Below are positions 7,816 through 17,910 of a stretch of 64,000 bases of DNA, piece by piece (the stretch's first letter is position 1; the number at the start of each line of letters is the position of its first letter). The DNA is from Saprospiraceae bacterium. Its GTDB lineage: Bacteria > Bacteroidota > Bacteroidia > Chitinophagales > Saprospiraceae. The notes under the pieces were generated by a model that saw nothing but the letters and a program-made list of their open reading frames with translations, made no database searches and was not told the DNA's origin. Made by a program: the position numbers and the translations under genes. Location: contig JAHBTW010000007.1 of NCBI GenBank assembly GCA_019638385.1, positions 1 through 64,000 on the forward strand, in the 5' to 3' direction.

Positions 7816-10800
7816 ATGCACCTTTTTGACCGCCATCTCCGCATAGCATTGCCTCTTTTCGCAGTACTGCTGTACAGCCAAATAGCCCAAAGCCAATGTA
7901 CCGACCCGCCCACGGTAAATCCGCCCGACAATATTACCCTGTGCTCTGCACAGAACCTCAACGTGGTTTTCTCCGGTACGCCGGGCGCCAATTTTGAATG
8001 GACCAACAGCAACCCCGCCATCGGCGTGCCGGTATTGGGCACGGGCAATATCAACATCAATGTCGTGACGGTTATCATGACGCAAATCGCCACCTTTACG
8101 GTGCGCGCTTTCATAGACGATTGCTACGGCCCGCCGGTGAGTTTTACGGTGACGGTCAATCCGGGCACAACGCCCCCGCTGCCCAATTACGGCACAATAT
8201 GCCGGAGCGCTCCCCCCATTCCCCTGCCCACCATGCCGGGCGGCGTGTCCGGCAACTGGTCGGGCATAGGCGTGGTAAACAATGTATTTAATCCCGCTGT
8301 ATCATCGGGCGACCCCATCCAGTTGCTTTTTGTGCCCAACCCCGGCCAATGCGCTATACCGGGTACCATCACCATTTCCTTTTTCCCGGAGTTGTTCTTT
8401 TTCGTTACCGGATTTCCCGGCCCGTATTGTGAAGCCGAAGGGCCTATAGATTTATCGGGTCTTATACAGCCCCCCGGCACACCCGGCTCCTGGGGCGGAG
8501 CGGGCATTACGCCCGGCGGTATATTTGATCCTGGCTCAGTCGGCGGCGGTTTTCACGACATCAGTTTTACCACCAACGAAGCCTGTCCGGTCACGATCTT
8601 TTTCGGCGTAGAAGTAGAGGATGCCAATATGCCGGTTTTCAACGCATTGGGGCCTTATTGCGTAGGCTCTACGCCGGGCATGTTGCCCGCCGCATCTGTC
8701 AACGGTATAACGGGAACATGGAGTCCGGCCGTTATCAATACCAATGCTCCCGGCTCGGCTACCTACACCTTTACCCCTAACGGTGGGCAAGGCTGCGTGG
8801 CCACCTCAACGCTTCAGGTGGTCACCCTGGCGCCTCCCGTGTTAATTTGCGAACAACAAAACCCGGTGAGTACTGCCGGCGGCAATGACGGCTCGGCCAC
8901 CGTGCAAATCAGCGGCGGCACGCCCGGCTACATCCTCTCCTGGAGCGGCGCGGCCAACGGATCTCAAAATGAAGCCGCAGCAGGCACGGCCACCATAACC
9001 GGACTGGTTGCAGGCAACTACAGCCTCACCGTGACCGACGCCAACGGCTGCCAACAAACCTGCTCTTTTACCATCGGCAGCCCCGGCTGCAACATACTCC
9101 TCGACGCGACCGGAACCAACCCCGCCTGCAACGGCAATACCAACGGCAGCATCCTGCTGGAAATAACCAACAGCACGGGAACGCTCACCTTTGACTGGAA
9201 CAACAATACTTTAGACGGCATTCAAAATCCCACCGGCCTCGCCGCGGGCAGCTATTCGGTGACGGTAACCGACGGGGCCGGTTGTGAGGCAACCACTTCT
9301 GTAACCCTGAGCAATCCCCCGGTACTCGGAGCAATCTGCGCACAACAAAACCCGGTGAGCACCGTCGGCGGCTCAGATGGTTCTGCTACCGTACAGATCA
9401 GCGGCGGCACTGCCGGTTATACCGTAGCCTGGAGCGGAGCGGCAAGCGGCTCGCAAATGCAAGCCATGCCGGGTACGGCCACTATAGTGGGTTTGATTGC
9501 CGGCATGTACACCGTTACCGTGACCGACGCCAACGGTTGCCAACAAACCTGTTCTTTTACCATCAATGCGCCCAATTGCATTATTTCATTGAGCGCCGCT
9601 CCGACCAACCCCTCCTGCAACGGCGGCAACAACGGCAGCATCACCCTCTCCGTGAGCAACGCCACGGGCCTGCTCAATTTTGATTGGAACGACGACGCGT
9701 TGGACGGCATCCAAAACCCGACCGGACTGAGCGCGGGCATGTATTCCGTCACCGTCACCGATGCTGCCGGATGCACCGCCACCACTACCGCAACCCTGAG
9801 CACCCCGCCTGCCCTGGTGATAACCAACTGCGCCCAACTCAGTCCGGTTGTTACCGTAGGGGGCAATGAAGGCGTGGCCAACGTGCAAATATTCGGTGGC
9901 ACACCCGGCTACACCATCGTATGGAGCGGCGCGGCCAACGGATCGCAAATGCAAAACATTCCCGGCACCGCCACGATTACGGGCTTGATAGCGGGCAATT
10001 ACTCCGTCACCGTGACAGACCTCGGCGGCTGCACCCAAACCTGTACTTTTACCATTGAAGATACCGACTGCAACATGATGCTCAGCATTGCGGGTACCAA
10101 CCCGCTGTGCAACGGCAGTGCCGACGGCAGTATCACCCTCACAGTGAGCAATGCTACCGGCAACGTCACATTCGACTGGAATGTGGACGCCTTAGATGGC
10201 ATTCAAAACCCCACCGGACTGGCCGCCGGAGTTTACAGCGTGACCGCAACCGATGAGGCAGGATGTGACCGAACCGCTTCCATCACCCTGAACAACCCGC
10301 CCGTACTGGCATTGACCTGTATGCAGCAAAATCCGGTGAGTACCGTCGGCGGCAGCAACGGCTCCGCCATTATACAAATCAGCGGCGGTACGGCCGGCTA
10401 CACCATTGTATGGAGCGGCCCGGCGGGCGGATCGCAAATGTCGGCTACCGCAGGCACCTCCTCCATCATCGGATTGCCGGCCGGTAATTACAGCGTCACC
10501 GTGACCGATAACAATGGCTGCGAACAAACCTGCACCTTTAACATCAACGGCCCTAACTGCACCCTGTCGCTGAATATCGCCGGAACCGATCCCGGCTGTG
10601 CCGGCGACAATAACGGCAGCATCAGCCTTTCGGCAAACAATGCCGTGGGCAGTCTCACTTTCGACTGGAACGTGGACGCCTTAGACGGCACTCAAAACCC
10701 CGGCGGATTGGCGGCGGGCGTCTATTCGGTTACCGTAACGGACGGCACAACAGGCTGCACCGCGAATGCATCCGTAACCCTTACTGACCCGGCGGCCCTC

Positions 10801-13800
10801 GCGCTCGTGTGTGCGCAACAAAACCCCACAACTACTGTGGGAGGAGCAGACGGTTCCGCAACGGTGCAAATCAACGGGGGCACGGCCGGCTATACCGTGG
10901 CCTGGAGCGGCGCGGCGAGCGGCTCGCAAATGCAGGCCATGCAGGGTACGGCCACCATTACGGGGCTGGTAGCCGGCGCCTACAGCGTCACCGTTACAGA
11001 TATGAACGGCTGTGAAGCAACCTGTAATTTTACCATCGGCCAACCGGATTGTATCATCACCGCAAGCATCGCCGGAACCGATCCGCTTTGCAACGGCAGT
11101 GCCGACGGTACGATTACCCTGACGGTCAATGGCGGCGCCGGTACACTCTCCTTTGACTGGAACGACAATGCGCTCGACGGCATCGAAAACCCCGCCGGTT
11201 TGGCCGCAGGCACTTATTCTGTCACCGTGACCGATGCGGTTAATTGCCAGGCTACTGCTACCATTACGCTTAACAATCCTTCTGCATTGAATGTAGTTTG
11301 TGCAGAAGAAAACCCGGTGAGCACCGTGGGCGGCAACGACGGTTCAGCCACCGTGCAGGTCAGCGGCGGCACGCCCGGCTACACGCTTTCCTGGAGCGGC
11401 CCGCTGAGCGGCAATACAACGCTGGACAACCCCGGCACAACAACCCTGACCGACTTAGAGTCCGGCGATTATACCCTTACCGTGACCGATGCCAACGGCT
11501 GCGAACAGACCTGTACCTTTTATATAGATAAACCGCTGTGCGATATCACGATAGACATTATGGGCGCCGACCCGCTGTGCAACGGCGGCATGAACGGCGC
11601 GATCGCCCTGCTCGTCAACGGCGCAACCGGCTCGCTCAATTTTGATTGGAATGACAATACCCTCGACGGCATTCAAAACCCGACCGGATTGAGCGCAGGT
11701 TCATACACCGTCACAGTGACCGATGCCCTCAATTGCGATGCTGACGCTACCATTACTCTGGTCAATCCGCCGATAGTAACCCTCGTCTGCGCACAACAAA
11801 ACCCCGTGAGCGCCCCCGGCGGATCCGACGGTTCAGCCACCGTACAGGTCAGCGGCGGTACGCCCGGCTACACTGTGGATTGGTTCGGCCCGGTAAACGG
11901 TTCTCAAACGCAGGCCACACCGGGTACAGTCACTATAACCGGCTTAGCAACCGGTAATTACATGGTTTTTGTGACCGATGCCAATGGCTGTGAACAAACC
12001 TGCTCCTTCAGCATCGGCGATCCGGGCTGCAATATCATCTTAAACATATCCGGTACCGGCCCGCTGTGCAACGGCGCCGCCGACGGCGCGATTACCCTGA
12101 TCGTCAACAATGCCAACGGAAATCTCAATTTTGATTGGAATGTTAATGCCTTGGACGGCATTCAAAACCCGACCGGATTGAGCGCAGGTTCATACACCGT
12201 CACAGTGACCGATGATGCGAGCTGCGAGGCCGTCGCCTCTGTGACGTTGGCCAATCCGCCCGTGCTGAACATCACTTGCGCACAGCAAAGTCCGGTCAGT
12301 ACCATCGGCGGCTCAGATGGTTCAGCCACGGTGCAGATTAGCGGCGGAACGGCCGGTTACACCATCGAATGGAGCGGTGCAGCGAGCGGTTCGCAAAATC
12401 AGGCCGCCGCCGGCATGGCCACGATAACGGGTTTGATAGCAGGCAATTACAGCGTGACGATAACCGATGCCAACGGCTGCGAACAAACCTGCAACTTTAT
12501 CATCAACAGCCCCGATTGCAACATCAGCCTCAACATTAACGGTACGAATCCGCTGTGCAACGGCGCCGCCACCGGCAGCATCTCACTGACCGTGAACAAC
12601 GCGACGGGCAGTCTCACTTTTGATTGGAATGACAATACATTGGACGGCATTCAAAATCCGAGTGGACTGACGGCCGGCGCTTATTCCGTCACAGTGACGG
12701 ACGGAGCAGGCTGCGCGGCCAATACTTCCGTAACGCTGACGGATCCCGCTTTGCTCGCTATCGTGTGTACACAACAGAACCCGGTCAGCACCATCGGCGG
12801 CTCAGATGGTTCAGCCACGGTGCAGATCAGCGGCGGAACGGCCGGCTACACCATCGAATGGAGCGGCGCAGCGAGCGGTTCGCAAAATCAAGCCGCCGCC
12901 GGTACCGCCACGATAACGGGGCTGATCGCCGGCAATTATATGGTAGTGGTAACGGATGCGAACGGCTGTATGCAAACCTGCTCCTTTAGTATCGGCAGTC
13001 CGCTCTGCAACATCACCCTCGATCTCACCGGTACCGATCCGCTGTGCAACGGCGGAACAGACGGCGAACTCACTTTGGTAGTGAACGGCGCAACCGGTAT
13101 GTTGGAATTTGATTGGAACGACGATGCGCTCGACGGTATTCAAAACCCGACCGGATTGACGGCAGGTACTTACACGGTCATCGTCACAGATGAGGAAAAC
13201 TGCACCGCCACGGCTACGTTCACGCTCGGCGAACCGGATGCCGTTGCGCTGCTGTGCGCAGAGGAAAACCCGGTGAGCGCTATCGGCGCCAATGACGGTT
13301 CGGCCACGGTAGCCATCAGCGGCGGAACGGCCGGTTACACCATCGAATGGAGCGGCCCGGTGAACGGCAGTACAACGTTAGCCGATCCCGGTACAGCCAC
13401 GATAACCGACCTGGAAGCAGGCACTTACACCGTACTCGTCACCGACGACAACGGCTGCGAAGCCACCTGTACTTTTACCATCACAGAACCCTCGAATTGC
13501 AACATCACCCTCGACCTCACCGGTACCGATCCGCTGTGCAACGGCGGCACGGACGGCGAACTCACTTTGGTAGTGAACGGCGCAACCGGTATGTTGGAAT
13601 TTGATTGGAACGACGATGCGCTCGACGGCATTCAAAATCCGACCGGATTGGGCGCGGGTACTTACACGGTCATCGTCACAGATGAGGAAAACTGCACCGC
13701 CACGGCTACGTTCGCGCTCGGCGAACCGGATGCCGTTGCGCTGCTGTGCGCAGAAGAAAACCCGGTGAGCGCTATCGGCGCCAATGACGGTTCGGCCACG

Positions 13801-16473
13801 GTAGCCATCAGCGGCGGAACGGCCGGTTACACGATTGAATGGAGCGGCCCGGTGAACGGCAGTACAACGTTAGCCGATCCCGGTACAGCCACGATAACCG
13901 ACCTGGAAGCAGGCACTTACACCGTACTCGTCACAGACGACAACGGCTGCGAAGCGACCTGTACTTTTACCATCACAGAACCCTCCAACTGCAACATCAC
14001 CCTCGACCTCACCGGTACCGATCCGCTGTGCAACGGCGGCACGGACGGCGCACTCACTTTGGTTGTGAACGGCGCAACGGGTATGTTGACTTTTGATTGG
14101 AACGACGATGCTTTAGACGGTATTCAAAATCCGACCGGATTGGGCGCGGGTACTTATACGGTCATCGTCACGGATGAAGAAGGCTGCACCGCCACGGCTA
14201 CGTTCGCGCTCGGCGAACCGGATGCCGTTGCGCTGCTGTGCGCAGAGGAAAACCCGGTGAGCGCTATCGGCGCCAATGACGGTTCGGCCACCGTAGCGAT
14301 CAGCGGCGGAACGGCCGGTTACACCATCGAATGGAGCGGCCCGGTCAGCGGCAGTACAACGTTAGCCGATCCCGGTACGGCCACCATAACCGACCTGGAA
14401 GCAGGCACTTACACCGTACTCGTCACAGACGACAACGGCTGCGAAGCCACCTGTACTTTTACCATCACAGAACCCTCGAATTGCAACATCACCCTCGACC
14501 TCACCGGTACCGATCCGCTGTGCAACGGCGGAACAGATGGTGAACTCACGTTGGCAGTGAACGGCGCAACCGGTATGTTGGAATTTGATTGGAACGACGA
14601 TGCGCTCGACGGCATTCAAAACCCGACCGGATTGACGGCAGGTACTTACACGGTCATCGTCACAGATGAGGAAAACTGCACCGCCACGGCTACGTTCGCG
14701 CTCGGCGAACCGGATGCCATCGCGTTGCTATGCGCAGAGGAAAATCCGGTGAGCGCTATCGGCGCCAATGACGGTTCGGCCACCGTAGCGATCAGCGGCG
14801 GAACGGCCGGTTACACCATCGAATGGAGCGGCCCGGTCAGCGGCAGTACAACGTTAGCCGATCCCGGTACAGCCACCATAACCGACCTGGAAGCAGGCAC
14901 TTACACCGTACTCGTCACAGACGACAACGGCTGCGAAGCGACCTGCACCTTCACCGTCACAGAACCCTCCAACTGCAACATCACCCTCGATCTCACCGGT
15001 ACCGATCCGCTGTGCAACGGCGGCACGGACGGCGAACTCACTTTGGTAGTGAACGGCGCAACCGGCATGTTGACTTTTGATTGGAACGACGACGCTTTAG
15101 ACGGTATTCAAAATCCGACCGGACTGACGGCAGGCACTTATACGGTGTTGGTCACCGATGAAGAAAACTGCACCGCTACCGACACCCTCACCCTCGGCGA
15201 ACCGGATGCCATCGCGTTGCTATGCGCAGAGGAAAATCCGGTGAGCGCTATCGGCGCCAATGACGGTTCGGCCACGGTAGCCATCAGCGGCGGAACGGCC
15301 GGTTACACCATCGAATGGAGCGGCCCGGTGAACGGCAGTACAACGTTAGCCGATCCCGGAACGGCCACGATAACCGATCTGGAAGCAGGCACTTACACCG
15401 TACTCGTCACCGACGACAACGGCTGCGAAGCGACTTGCACCTTCACCGTCACAGAACCGACCTGCAATATTTCACTCAATATATCGGGTACAAATCCCGC
15501 GTGCAATGGCGCTGCCAACGGCGCCATTACATTGGCAGTGAACGGCGCAACCGGCATGTTGACTTTTGATTGGAACGACAACAGTTTGGATGGGATTCAA
15601 AATCCGACCGGATTGGGCGCGGGCACTTACACCGTGATTGTAACAGATGCAGCAGGTTGCACGGCAACTGCCTCGGTGACGCTTACAGACCCGGCGGCCA
15701 TTAGTTTTGTTGCAACAGGCGTCGGCGCCGACTGTTTCGGGACACCGGGAACGATTACCATAGCGAGCGTCAGCGGGGGCACGGCGCCTTATGCGGTATC
15801 GGTGAACGGAATGTTTCAGACCGAAGTGGAGACATTCCCGGCGGTGTTGAATGATTTTGCGCCAGGCAGTTACAGTATCAGCATAGAGGATGCCAACGGC
15901 TGCCGGGCACAGGCGAGCGTGGCCGTACCGCTGCCGCAGGTTTATACCTTAAACCTAGGCCCGGAACGCAGCGTCCGGCTCGGCGACAGTGTGCTCCTGG
16001 AGGGCATAGCCAATTTCGTCATAGACTCGGTGGTATGGATGCCCGATGCCACGCTGAGCGACCCGCGCAATCCGGCGAGCTATGCACGGCCCGCAGCCAC
16101 GACCACTTATACGCTCATAGCCTTCGACGCCAGCGGGTGTTCGGCGGAGGCGACCGTGCGAGTGGTGGTGGACAAAGATTCCAGGGTGTTCATCCCAAAT
16201 GCTTTTAGTCCGAACGACGATAACATCAACGATGTATTTATGATTTTTACCGATTCGGGCGTGGTGCAGGTAAGGTCCTTCCGTGTTTTCGACCGCTGGG
16301 GGAATATGCTGTACGTCAATGGTCCGTTCCCACCCAACGACCCGTTGTATGGCTGGGACGGCAGGTTCAAAGGCCGCATGATGAATGCCGGCGTGTATGT
16401 GTATGCGGCAGAAGTAGAATATTTTGACGGGCGCTTGGAGACCTTGTCGGGAGAGGTGAACCTGATGCGATAG
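7816..16473 (+). CDS. Giant SprB-repeat adhesin with type B T9SS (CHU_C) C-terminus
   Basis: A 2885-residue secreted protein. The ATG at 7816 gives a clear signal peptide (MHLFDRHLRIALPLFAVLLY, cleavage after about QIAQS). Residues about 27-340 are several Ig/PKD-like modules with 'GxWxGxG' turns. Residues about 345-2625 are 14 dyads of SprB-like repeats: an A unit (core NPVSTVGGSDGSATVQISGG and ending NGC-x-x-TC) and a B unit (TDPLCNG, then DWNDDALDGIQNPTGL). Each dyad is about 164 residues and carries about six cysteines. A last SprB-like unit and a PKD-like module precede the gliding-associated C-terminal domain (FIPNAFSPNDD, FDRWGNMLY, YGWDGRF, about 2788-2885), a type B T9SS signal. SprB proteins move on the surface in gliding bacteria; an adhesin role is inferred. 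No PorP/SprF partner gene is adjacent. The stop lies 7 bases from the stop of the convergent cytochrome gene. Confidence 0.9.
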   Translation: MHLFDRHLRIALPLFAVLLYSQIAQSQCTDPPTVNPPDNITLCSAQNLNVVFSGTPGANFEWTNSNPAIGVPVLGTGNININVVTVIMTQIATFTVRAFIDDCYGPPVSFTVTVNPGTTPPLPNYGTICRSAPPIPLPTMPGGVSGNWSGIGVVNNVFNPAVSSGDPIQLLFVPNPGQCAIPGTITISFFPELFFFVTGFPGPYCEAEGPIDLSGLIQPPGTPGSWGGAGITPGGIFDPGSVGGGFHDISFTTNEACPVTIFFGVEVEDANMPVFNALGPYCVGSTPGMLPAASVNGITGTWSPAVINTNAPGSATYTFTPNGGQGCVATSTLQVVTLAPPVLICEQQNPVSTAGGNDGSATVQISGGTPGYILSWSGAANGSQNEAAAGTATITGLVAGNYSLTVTDANGCQQTCSFTIGSPGCNILLDATGTNPACNGNTNGSILLEITNSTGTLTFDWNNNTLDGIQNPTGLAAGSYSVTVTDGAGCEATTSVTLSNPPVLGAICAQQNPVSTVGGSDGSATVQISGGTAGYTVAWSGAASGSQMQAMPGTATIVGLIAGMYTVTVTDANGCQQTCSFTINAPNCIISLSAAPTNPSCNGGNNGSITLSVSNATGLLNFDWNDDALDGIQNPTGLSAGMYSVTVTDAAGCTATTTATLSTPPALVITNCAQLSPVVTVGGNEGVANVQIFGGTPGYTIVWSGAANGSQMQNIPGTATITGLIAGNYSVTVTDLGGCTQTCTFTIEDTDCNMMLSIAGTNPLCNGSADGSITLTVSNATGNVTFDWNVDALDGIQNPTGLAAGVYSVTATDEAGCDRTASITLNNPPVLALTCMQQNPVSTVGGSNGSAIIQISGGTAGYTIVWSGPAGGSQMSATAGTSSIIGLPAGNYSVTVTDNNGCEQTCTFNINGPNCTLSLNIAGTDPGCAGDNNGSISLSANNAVGSLTFDWNVDALDGTQNPGGLAAGVYSVTVTDGTTGCTANASVTLTDPAALALVCAQQNPTTTVGGADGSATVQINGGTAGYTVAWSGAASGSQMQAMQGTATITGLVAGAYSVTVTDMNGCEATCNFTIGQPDCIITASIAGTDPLCNGSADGTITLTVNGGAGTLSFDWNDNALDGIENPAGLAAGTYSVTVTDAVNCQATATITLNNPSALNVVCAEENPVSTVGGNDGSATVQVSGGTPGYTLSWSGPLSGNTTLDNPGTTTLTDLESGDYTLTVTDANGCEQTCTFYIDKPLCDITIDIMGADPLCNGGMNGAIALLVNGATGSLNFDWNDNTLDGIQNPTGLSAGSYTVTVTDALNCDADATITLVNPPIVTLVCAQQNPVSAPGGSDGSATVQVSGGTPGYTVDWFGPVNGSQTQATPGTVTITGLATGNYMVFVTDANGCEQTCSFSIGDPGCNIILNISGTGPLCNGAADGAITLIVNNANGNLNFDWNVNALDGIQNPTGLSAGSYTVTVTDDASCEAVASVTLANPPVLNITCAQQSPVSTIGGSDGSATVQISGGTAGYTIEWSGAASGSQNQAAAGMATITGLIAGNYSVTITDANGCEQTCNFIINSPDCNISLNINGTNPLCNGAATGSISLTVNNATGSLTFDWNDNTLDGIQNPSGLTAGAYSVTVTDGAGCAANTSVTLTDPALLAIVCTQQNPVSTIGGSDGSATVQISGGTAGYTIEWSGAASGSQNQAAAGTATITGLIAGNYMVVVTDANGCMQTCSFSIGSPLCNITLDLTGTDPLCNGGTDGELTLVVNGATGMLEFDWNDDALDGIQNPTGLTAGTYTVIVTDEENCTATATFTLGEPDAVALLCAEENPVSAIGANDGSATVAISGGTAGYTIEWSGPVNGSTTLADPGTATITDLEAGTYTVLVTDDNGCEATCTFTITEPSNCNITLDLTGTDPLCNGGTDGELTLVVNGATGMLEFDWNDDALDGIQNPTGLGAGTYTVIVTDEENCTATATFALGEPDAVALLCAEENPVSAIGANDGSATVAISGGTAGYTIEWSGPVNGSTTLADPGTATITDLEAGTYTVLVTDDNGCEATCTFTITEPSNCNITLDLTGTDPLCNGGTDGALTLVVNGATGMLTFDWNDDALDGIQNPTGLGAGTYTVIVTDEEGCTATATFALGEPDAVALLCAEENPVSAIGANDGSATVAISGGTAGYTIEWSGPVSGSTTLADPGTATITDLEAGTYTVLVTDDNGCEATCTFTITEPSNCNITLDLTGTDPLCNGGTDGELTLAVNGATGMLEFDWNDDALDGIQNPTGLTAGTYTVIVTDEENCTATATFALGEPDAIALLCAEENPVSAIGANDGSATVAISGGTAGYTIEWSGPVSGSTTLADPGTATITDLEAGTYTVLVTDDNGCEATCTFTVTEPSNCNITLDLTGTDPLCNGGTDGELTLVVNGATGMLTFDWNDDALDGIQNPTGLTAGTYTVLVTDEENCTATDTLTLGEPDAIALLCAEENPVSAIGANDGSATVAISGGTAGYTIEWSGPVNGSTTLADPGTATITDLEAGTYTVLVTDDNGCEATCTFTVTEPTCNISLNISGTNPACNGAANGAITLAVNGATGMLTFDWNDNSLDGIQNPTGLGAGTYTVIVTDAAGCTATASVTLTDPAAISFVATGVGADCFGTPGTITIASVSGGTAPYAVSVNGMFQTEVETFPAVLNDFAPGSYSISIEDANGCRAQASVAVPLPQVYTLNLGPERSVRLGDSVLLEGIANFVIDSVVWMPDATLSDPRNPASYARPAATTTYTLIAFDASGCSAEATVRVVVDKDSRVFIPNAFSPNDDNINDVFMIFTDSGVVQVRSFRVFDRWGNMLYVNGPFPPNDPLYGWDGRFKGRMMNAGVYVYAAEVEYFDGRLETLSGEVNLMR
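8842..15690 (+). repeat. 14 tandem SprB A-B dyads within the giant adhesin
   Basis: Fourteen alternating A/B units were counted by eye using the A core (GG-x-DGSATV type) and the B core (DWN-x-x-x-LDGI-x-NP). Dyad length is 480-498 bases. The N-terminal dyads differ from one another by many substitutions, while the last five are nearly identical. Confidence 0.85.
13009..15468 (+). repeat. Five nearly identical 492-bp tandem repeats
   Basis: Copies start at 13009, 13501, 13993, 14485 and 14977, exactly 492 bases (164 codons) apart, each opening with AACATCACCCTCGA. They differ by scattered, mostly synonymous changes. The exact period and high identity point to recent amplification or gene conversion inside the coding frame. 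Copy number here is also a place where short-read assembly could collapse or expand. Confidence 0.9.
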
Positions 16474-16480
16474 GGGGCGA

Positions 16481-17629
16481 TCACTTCAGCCCTTCGATCC
16501 ATTCCCGAATCAGTTGGATGCCTTCCCGATGCGGAACCATTCGACCCAATTCGGGCATCATCACGCCGGGGTCCTCGGACTCCATGCGGAATACGAGGAT
16601 GGATTCCTCCGGCTTGCCGGGCACAATGCCGTAGTGACGCCCACCGGAGCCTTTGCCGGCGGCTACCGGGCTTTTGCCTACGCCCCGGCGCGTCAGTTCC
16701 GGTTCTTCCCAGTGCAGATACGTTCCGGTAGTATTCGCCGGGCCTTCGGGGCGATGACAATGGCCGCAATTCACATCCAAATAGGCTGCTGCGCGGTCGG
16801 CAATGGGTAGGGCGGCATCGTCCCAGCGCGGCAGAGCCGGGTGGGCAGCGCCGTGATCGCCGGGAGCTAAGTAGCCGGCTTGTTGCCATTTTACCAATTG
16901 GTTTTCGGTAACGCCGTCAGGATAGGTAAGAGAGAAATTGAGATTGCGCAGCTTGGGGCCTATCGGCTCTATTTTATCGTCGGCGAGGTGGCAGCTTTTG
17001 CATTGATTTTTATTGGGGATGACATAGTTGACCTGCATGGCCTCTCCGGTTTCACTCGTCCAGGCCGCCGGACGGATATTGCCCACCTGCATCAACGAGG
17101 CATCCGTACCCTGCTCATTCCATTCATACGTAAAGGCTGCCCAGGCGCCGTTGCGGCGCACCAAAAGACGGGTTTCTACCATGTCTCGCTCCTCGTCCGG
17201 CTTGTTGAAATCAGCCGGATAATAGAAATTTTTGATGAGTACGGTATGCTCCGGGAAAAGGAGGTAGCCCCGTTCGTCGGCCACGGCGGGTGCACCGGGC
17301 GGCATCCATACGAAGCGCGCTTTGTGGGCATAATCGGTAAAAAGCGGCGTGATGAGATCATAAGGCAGCACGCCCGGCATCGGTTGGAGCTGTCGCAATC
17401 TGCCACTAAAAAAACCGTATTCCGAAAGTTTTGCGTAGGGAATTTTTTCAAAATCCGGCTCCGGAGCGGACGGCTCCCGGTTGTGCCGGCAGGCAGAAAA
17501 AAAGAGCAAAAAGCTGCACCCAATAAAGGTGGTCGCAAGGCCGGGAAAGGTGAATAAAAACGATCCGCATGTGGTCAGACCGGTAGTTTTTTGTCGCCTC
17601 GAAATCGGTTGGTCGAAATTAACAATCAT
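16481..17629 (-). CDS. Diheme c-type cytochrome lipoprotein, SO_2930/HNE_0200-like
   Basis: About 382 residues from ATG 17629 (an in-frame ATG lies at 17650; neither is certain because the leader is unusually long). A hydrophobic stretch ends in a lipobox, LLFFSAC, so the mature protein is probably a lipoprotein. Two heme-c motifs are visible: CKSCH near the middle (about residues 210-214 of this start) and CGHCH about 75 residues later, followed by RPEGPANTTG. The C-terminus has GIVPGKPEESILVFRM and DPGVMMPELGR, which fits the conserved family of secreted diheme cytochromes named after SO_2930/HNE_0200. Members often pair with a parallel beta-helix protein; none is adjacent here. It probably takes part in periplasmic or surface electron transfer. 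It is inserted between two giant plus-strand adhesin genes, convergent with the first. Confidence 0.8.
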   Translation of the reverse strand: MIVNFDQPISRRQKTTGLTTCGSFLFTFPGLATTFIGCSFLLFFSACRHNREPSAPEPDFEKIPYAKLSEYGFFSGRLRQLQPMPGVLPYDLITPLFTDYAHKARFVWMPPGAPAVADERGYLLFPEHTVLIKNFYYPADFNKPDEERDMVETRLLVRRNGAWAAFTYEWNEQGTDASLMQVGNIRPAAWTSETGEAMQVNYVIPNKNQCKSCHLADDKIEPIGPKLRNLNFSLTYPDGVTENQLVKWQQAGYLAPGDHGAAHPALPRWDDAALPIADRAAAYLDVNCGHCHRPEGPANTTGTYLHWEEPELTRRGVGKSPVAAGKGSGGRHYGIVPGKPEESILVFRMESEDPGVMMPELGRMVPHREGIQLIREWIEGLK

Positions 17630-17910
17630 CAATGGTTGAAATTTTTGCAAGATAGATTACCTTTGGCCGCTATAATTGGCAAAACCGGAATAAAAATTCC
17701 ACTCGTTTTTTCAATCCGGTTGTTTTGCTTCGCAAAGATGCCTCCCATCCCCAAAAGATACATAAAAATTTTACCCGCTAGTTGTGGATTACACACCGAA
17801 AGCCTTATTCGATACACTAAAATCGCAAAGGCGGTTCTTTGTTTTTTTTAATATCGGTTTGACGGCCTCGTGGGCTGAATTTTCTCAAAAACCTGTTAGT
17901 CCTTTCTACT

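Noticed and set aside
13009..15468. Possible CRISPR-like or satellite array
   Set aside because: Units are 492 bases, coding and contiguous, without spacers; they are protein repeats.
9417..15581. Many short open frames on both strands inside the SprB-repeat gene, recurring every 492 bases
   Set aside because: They are shadows of the repeat array and recur only because the DNA repeats; the plus-strand +1 frame is continuous and encodes the recognised protein.
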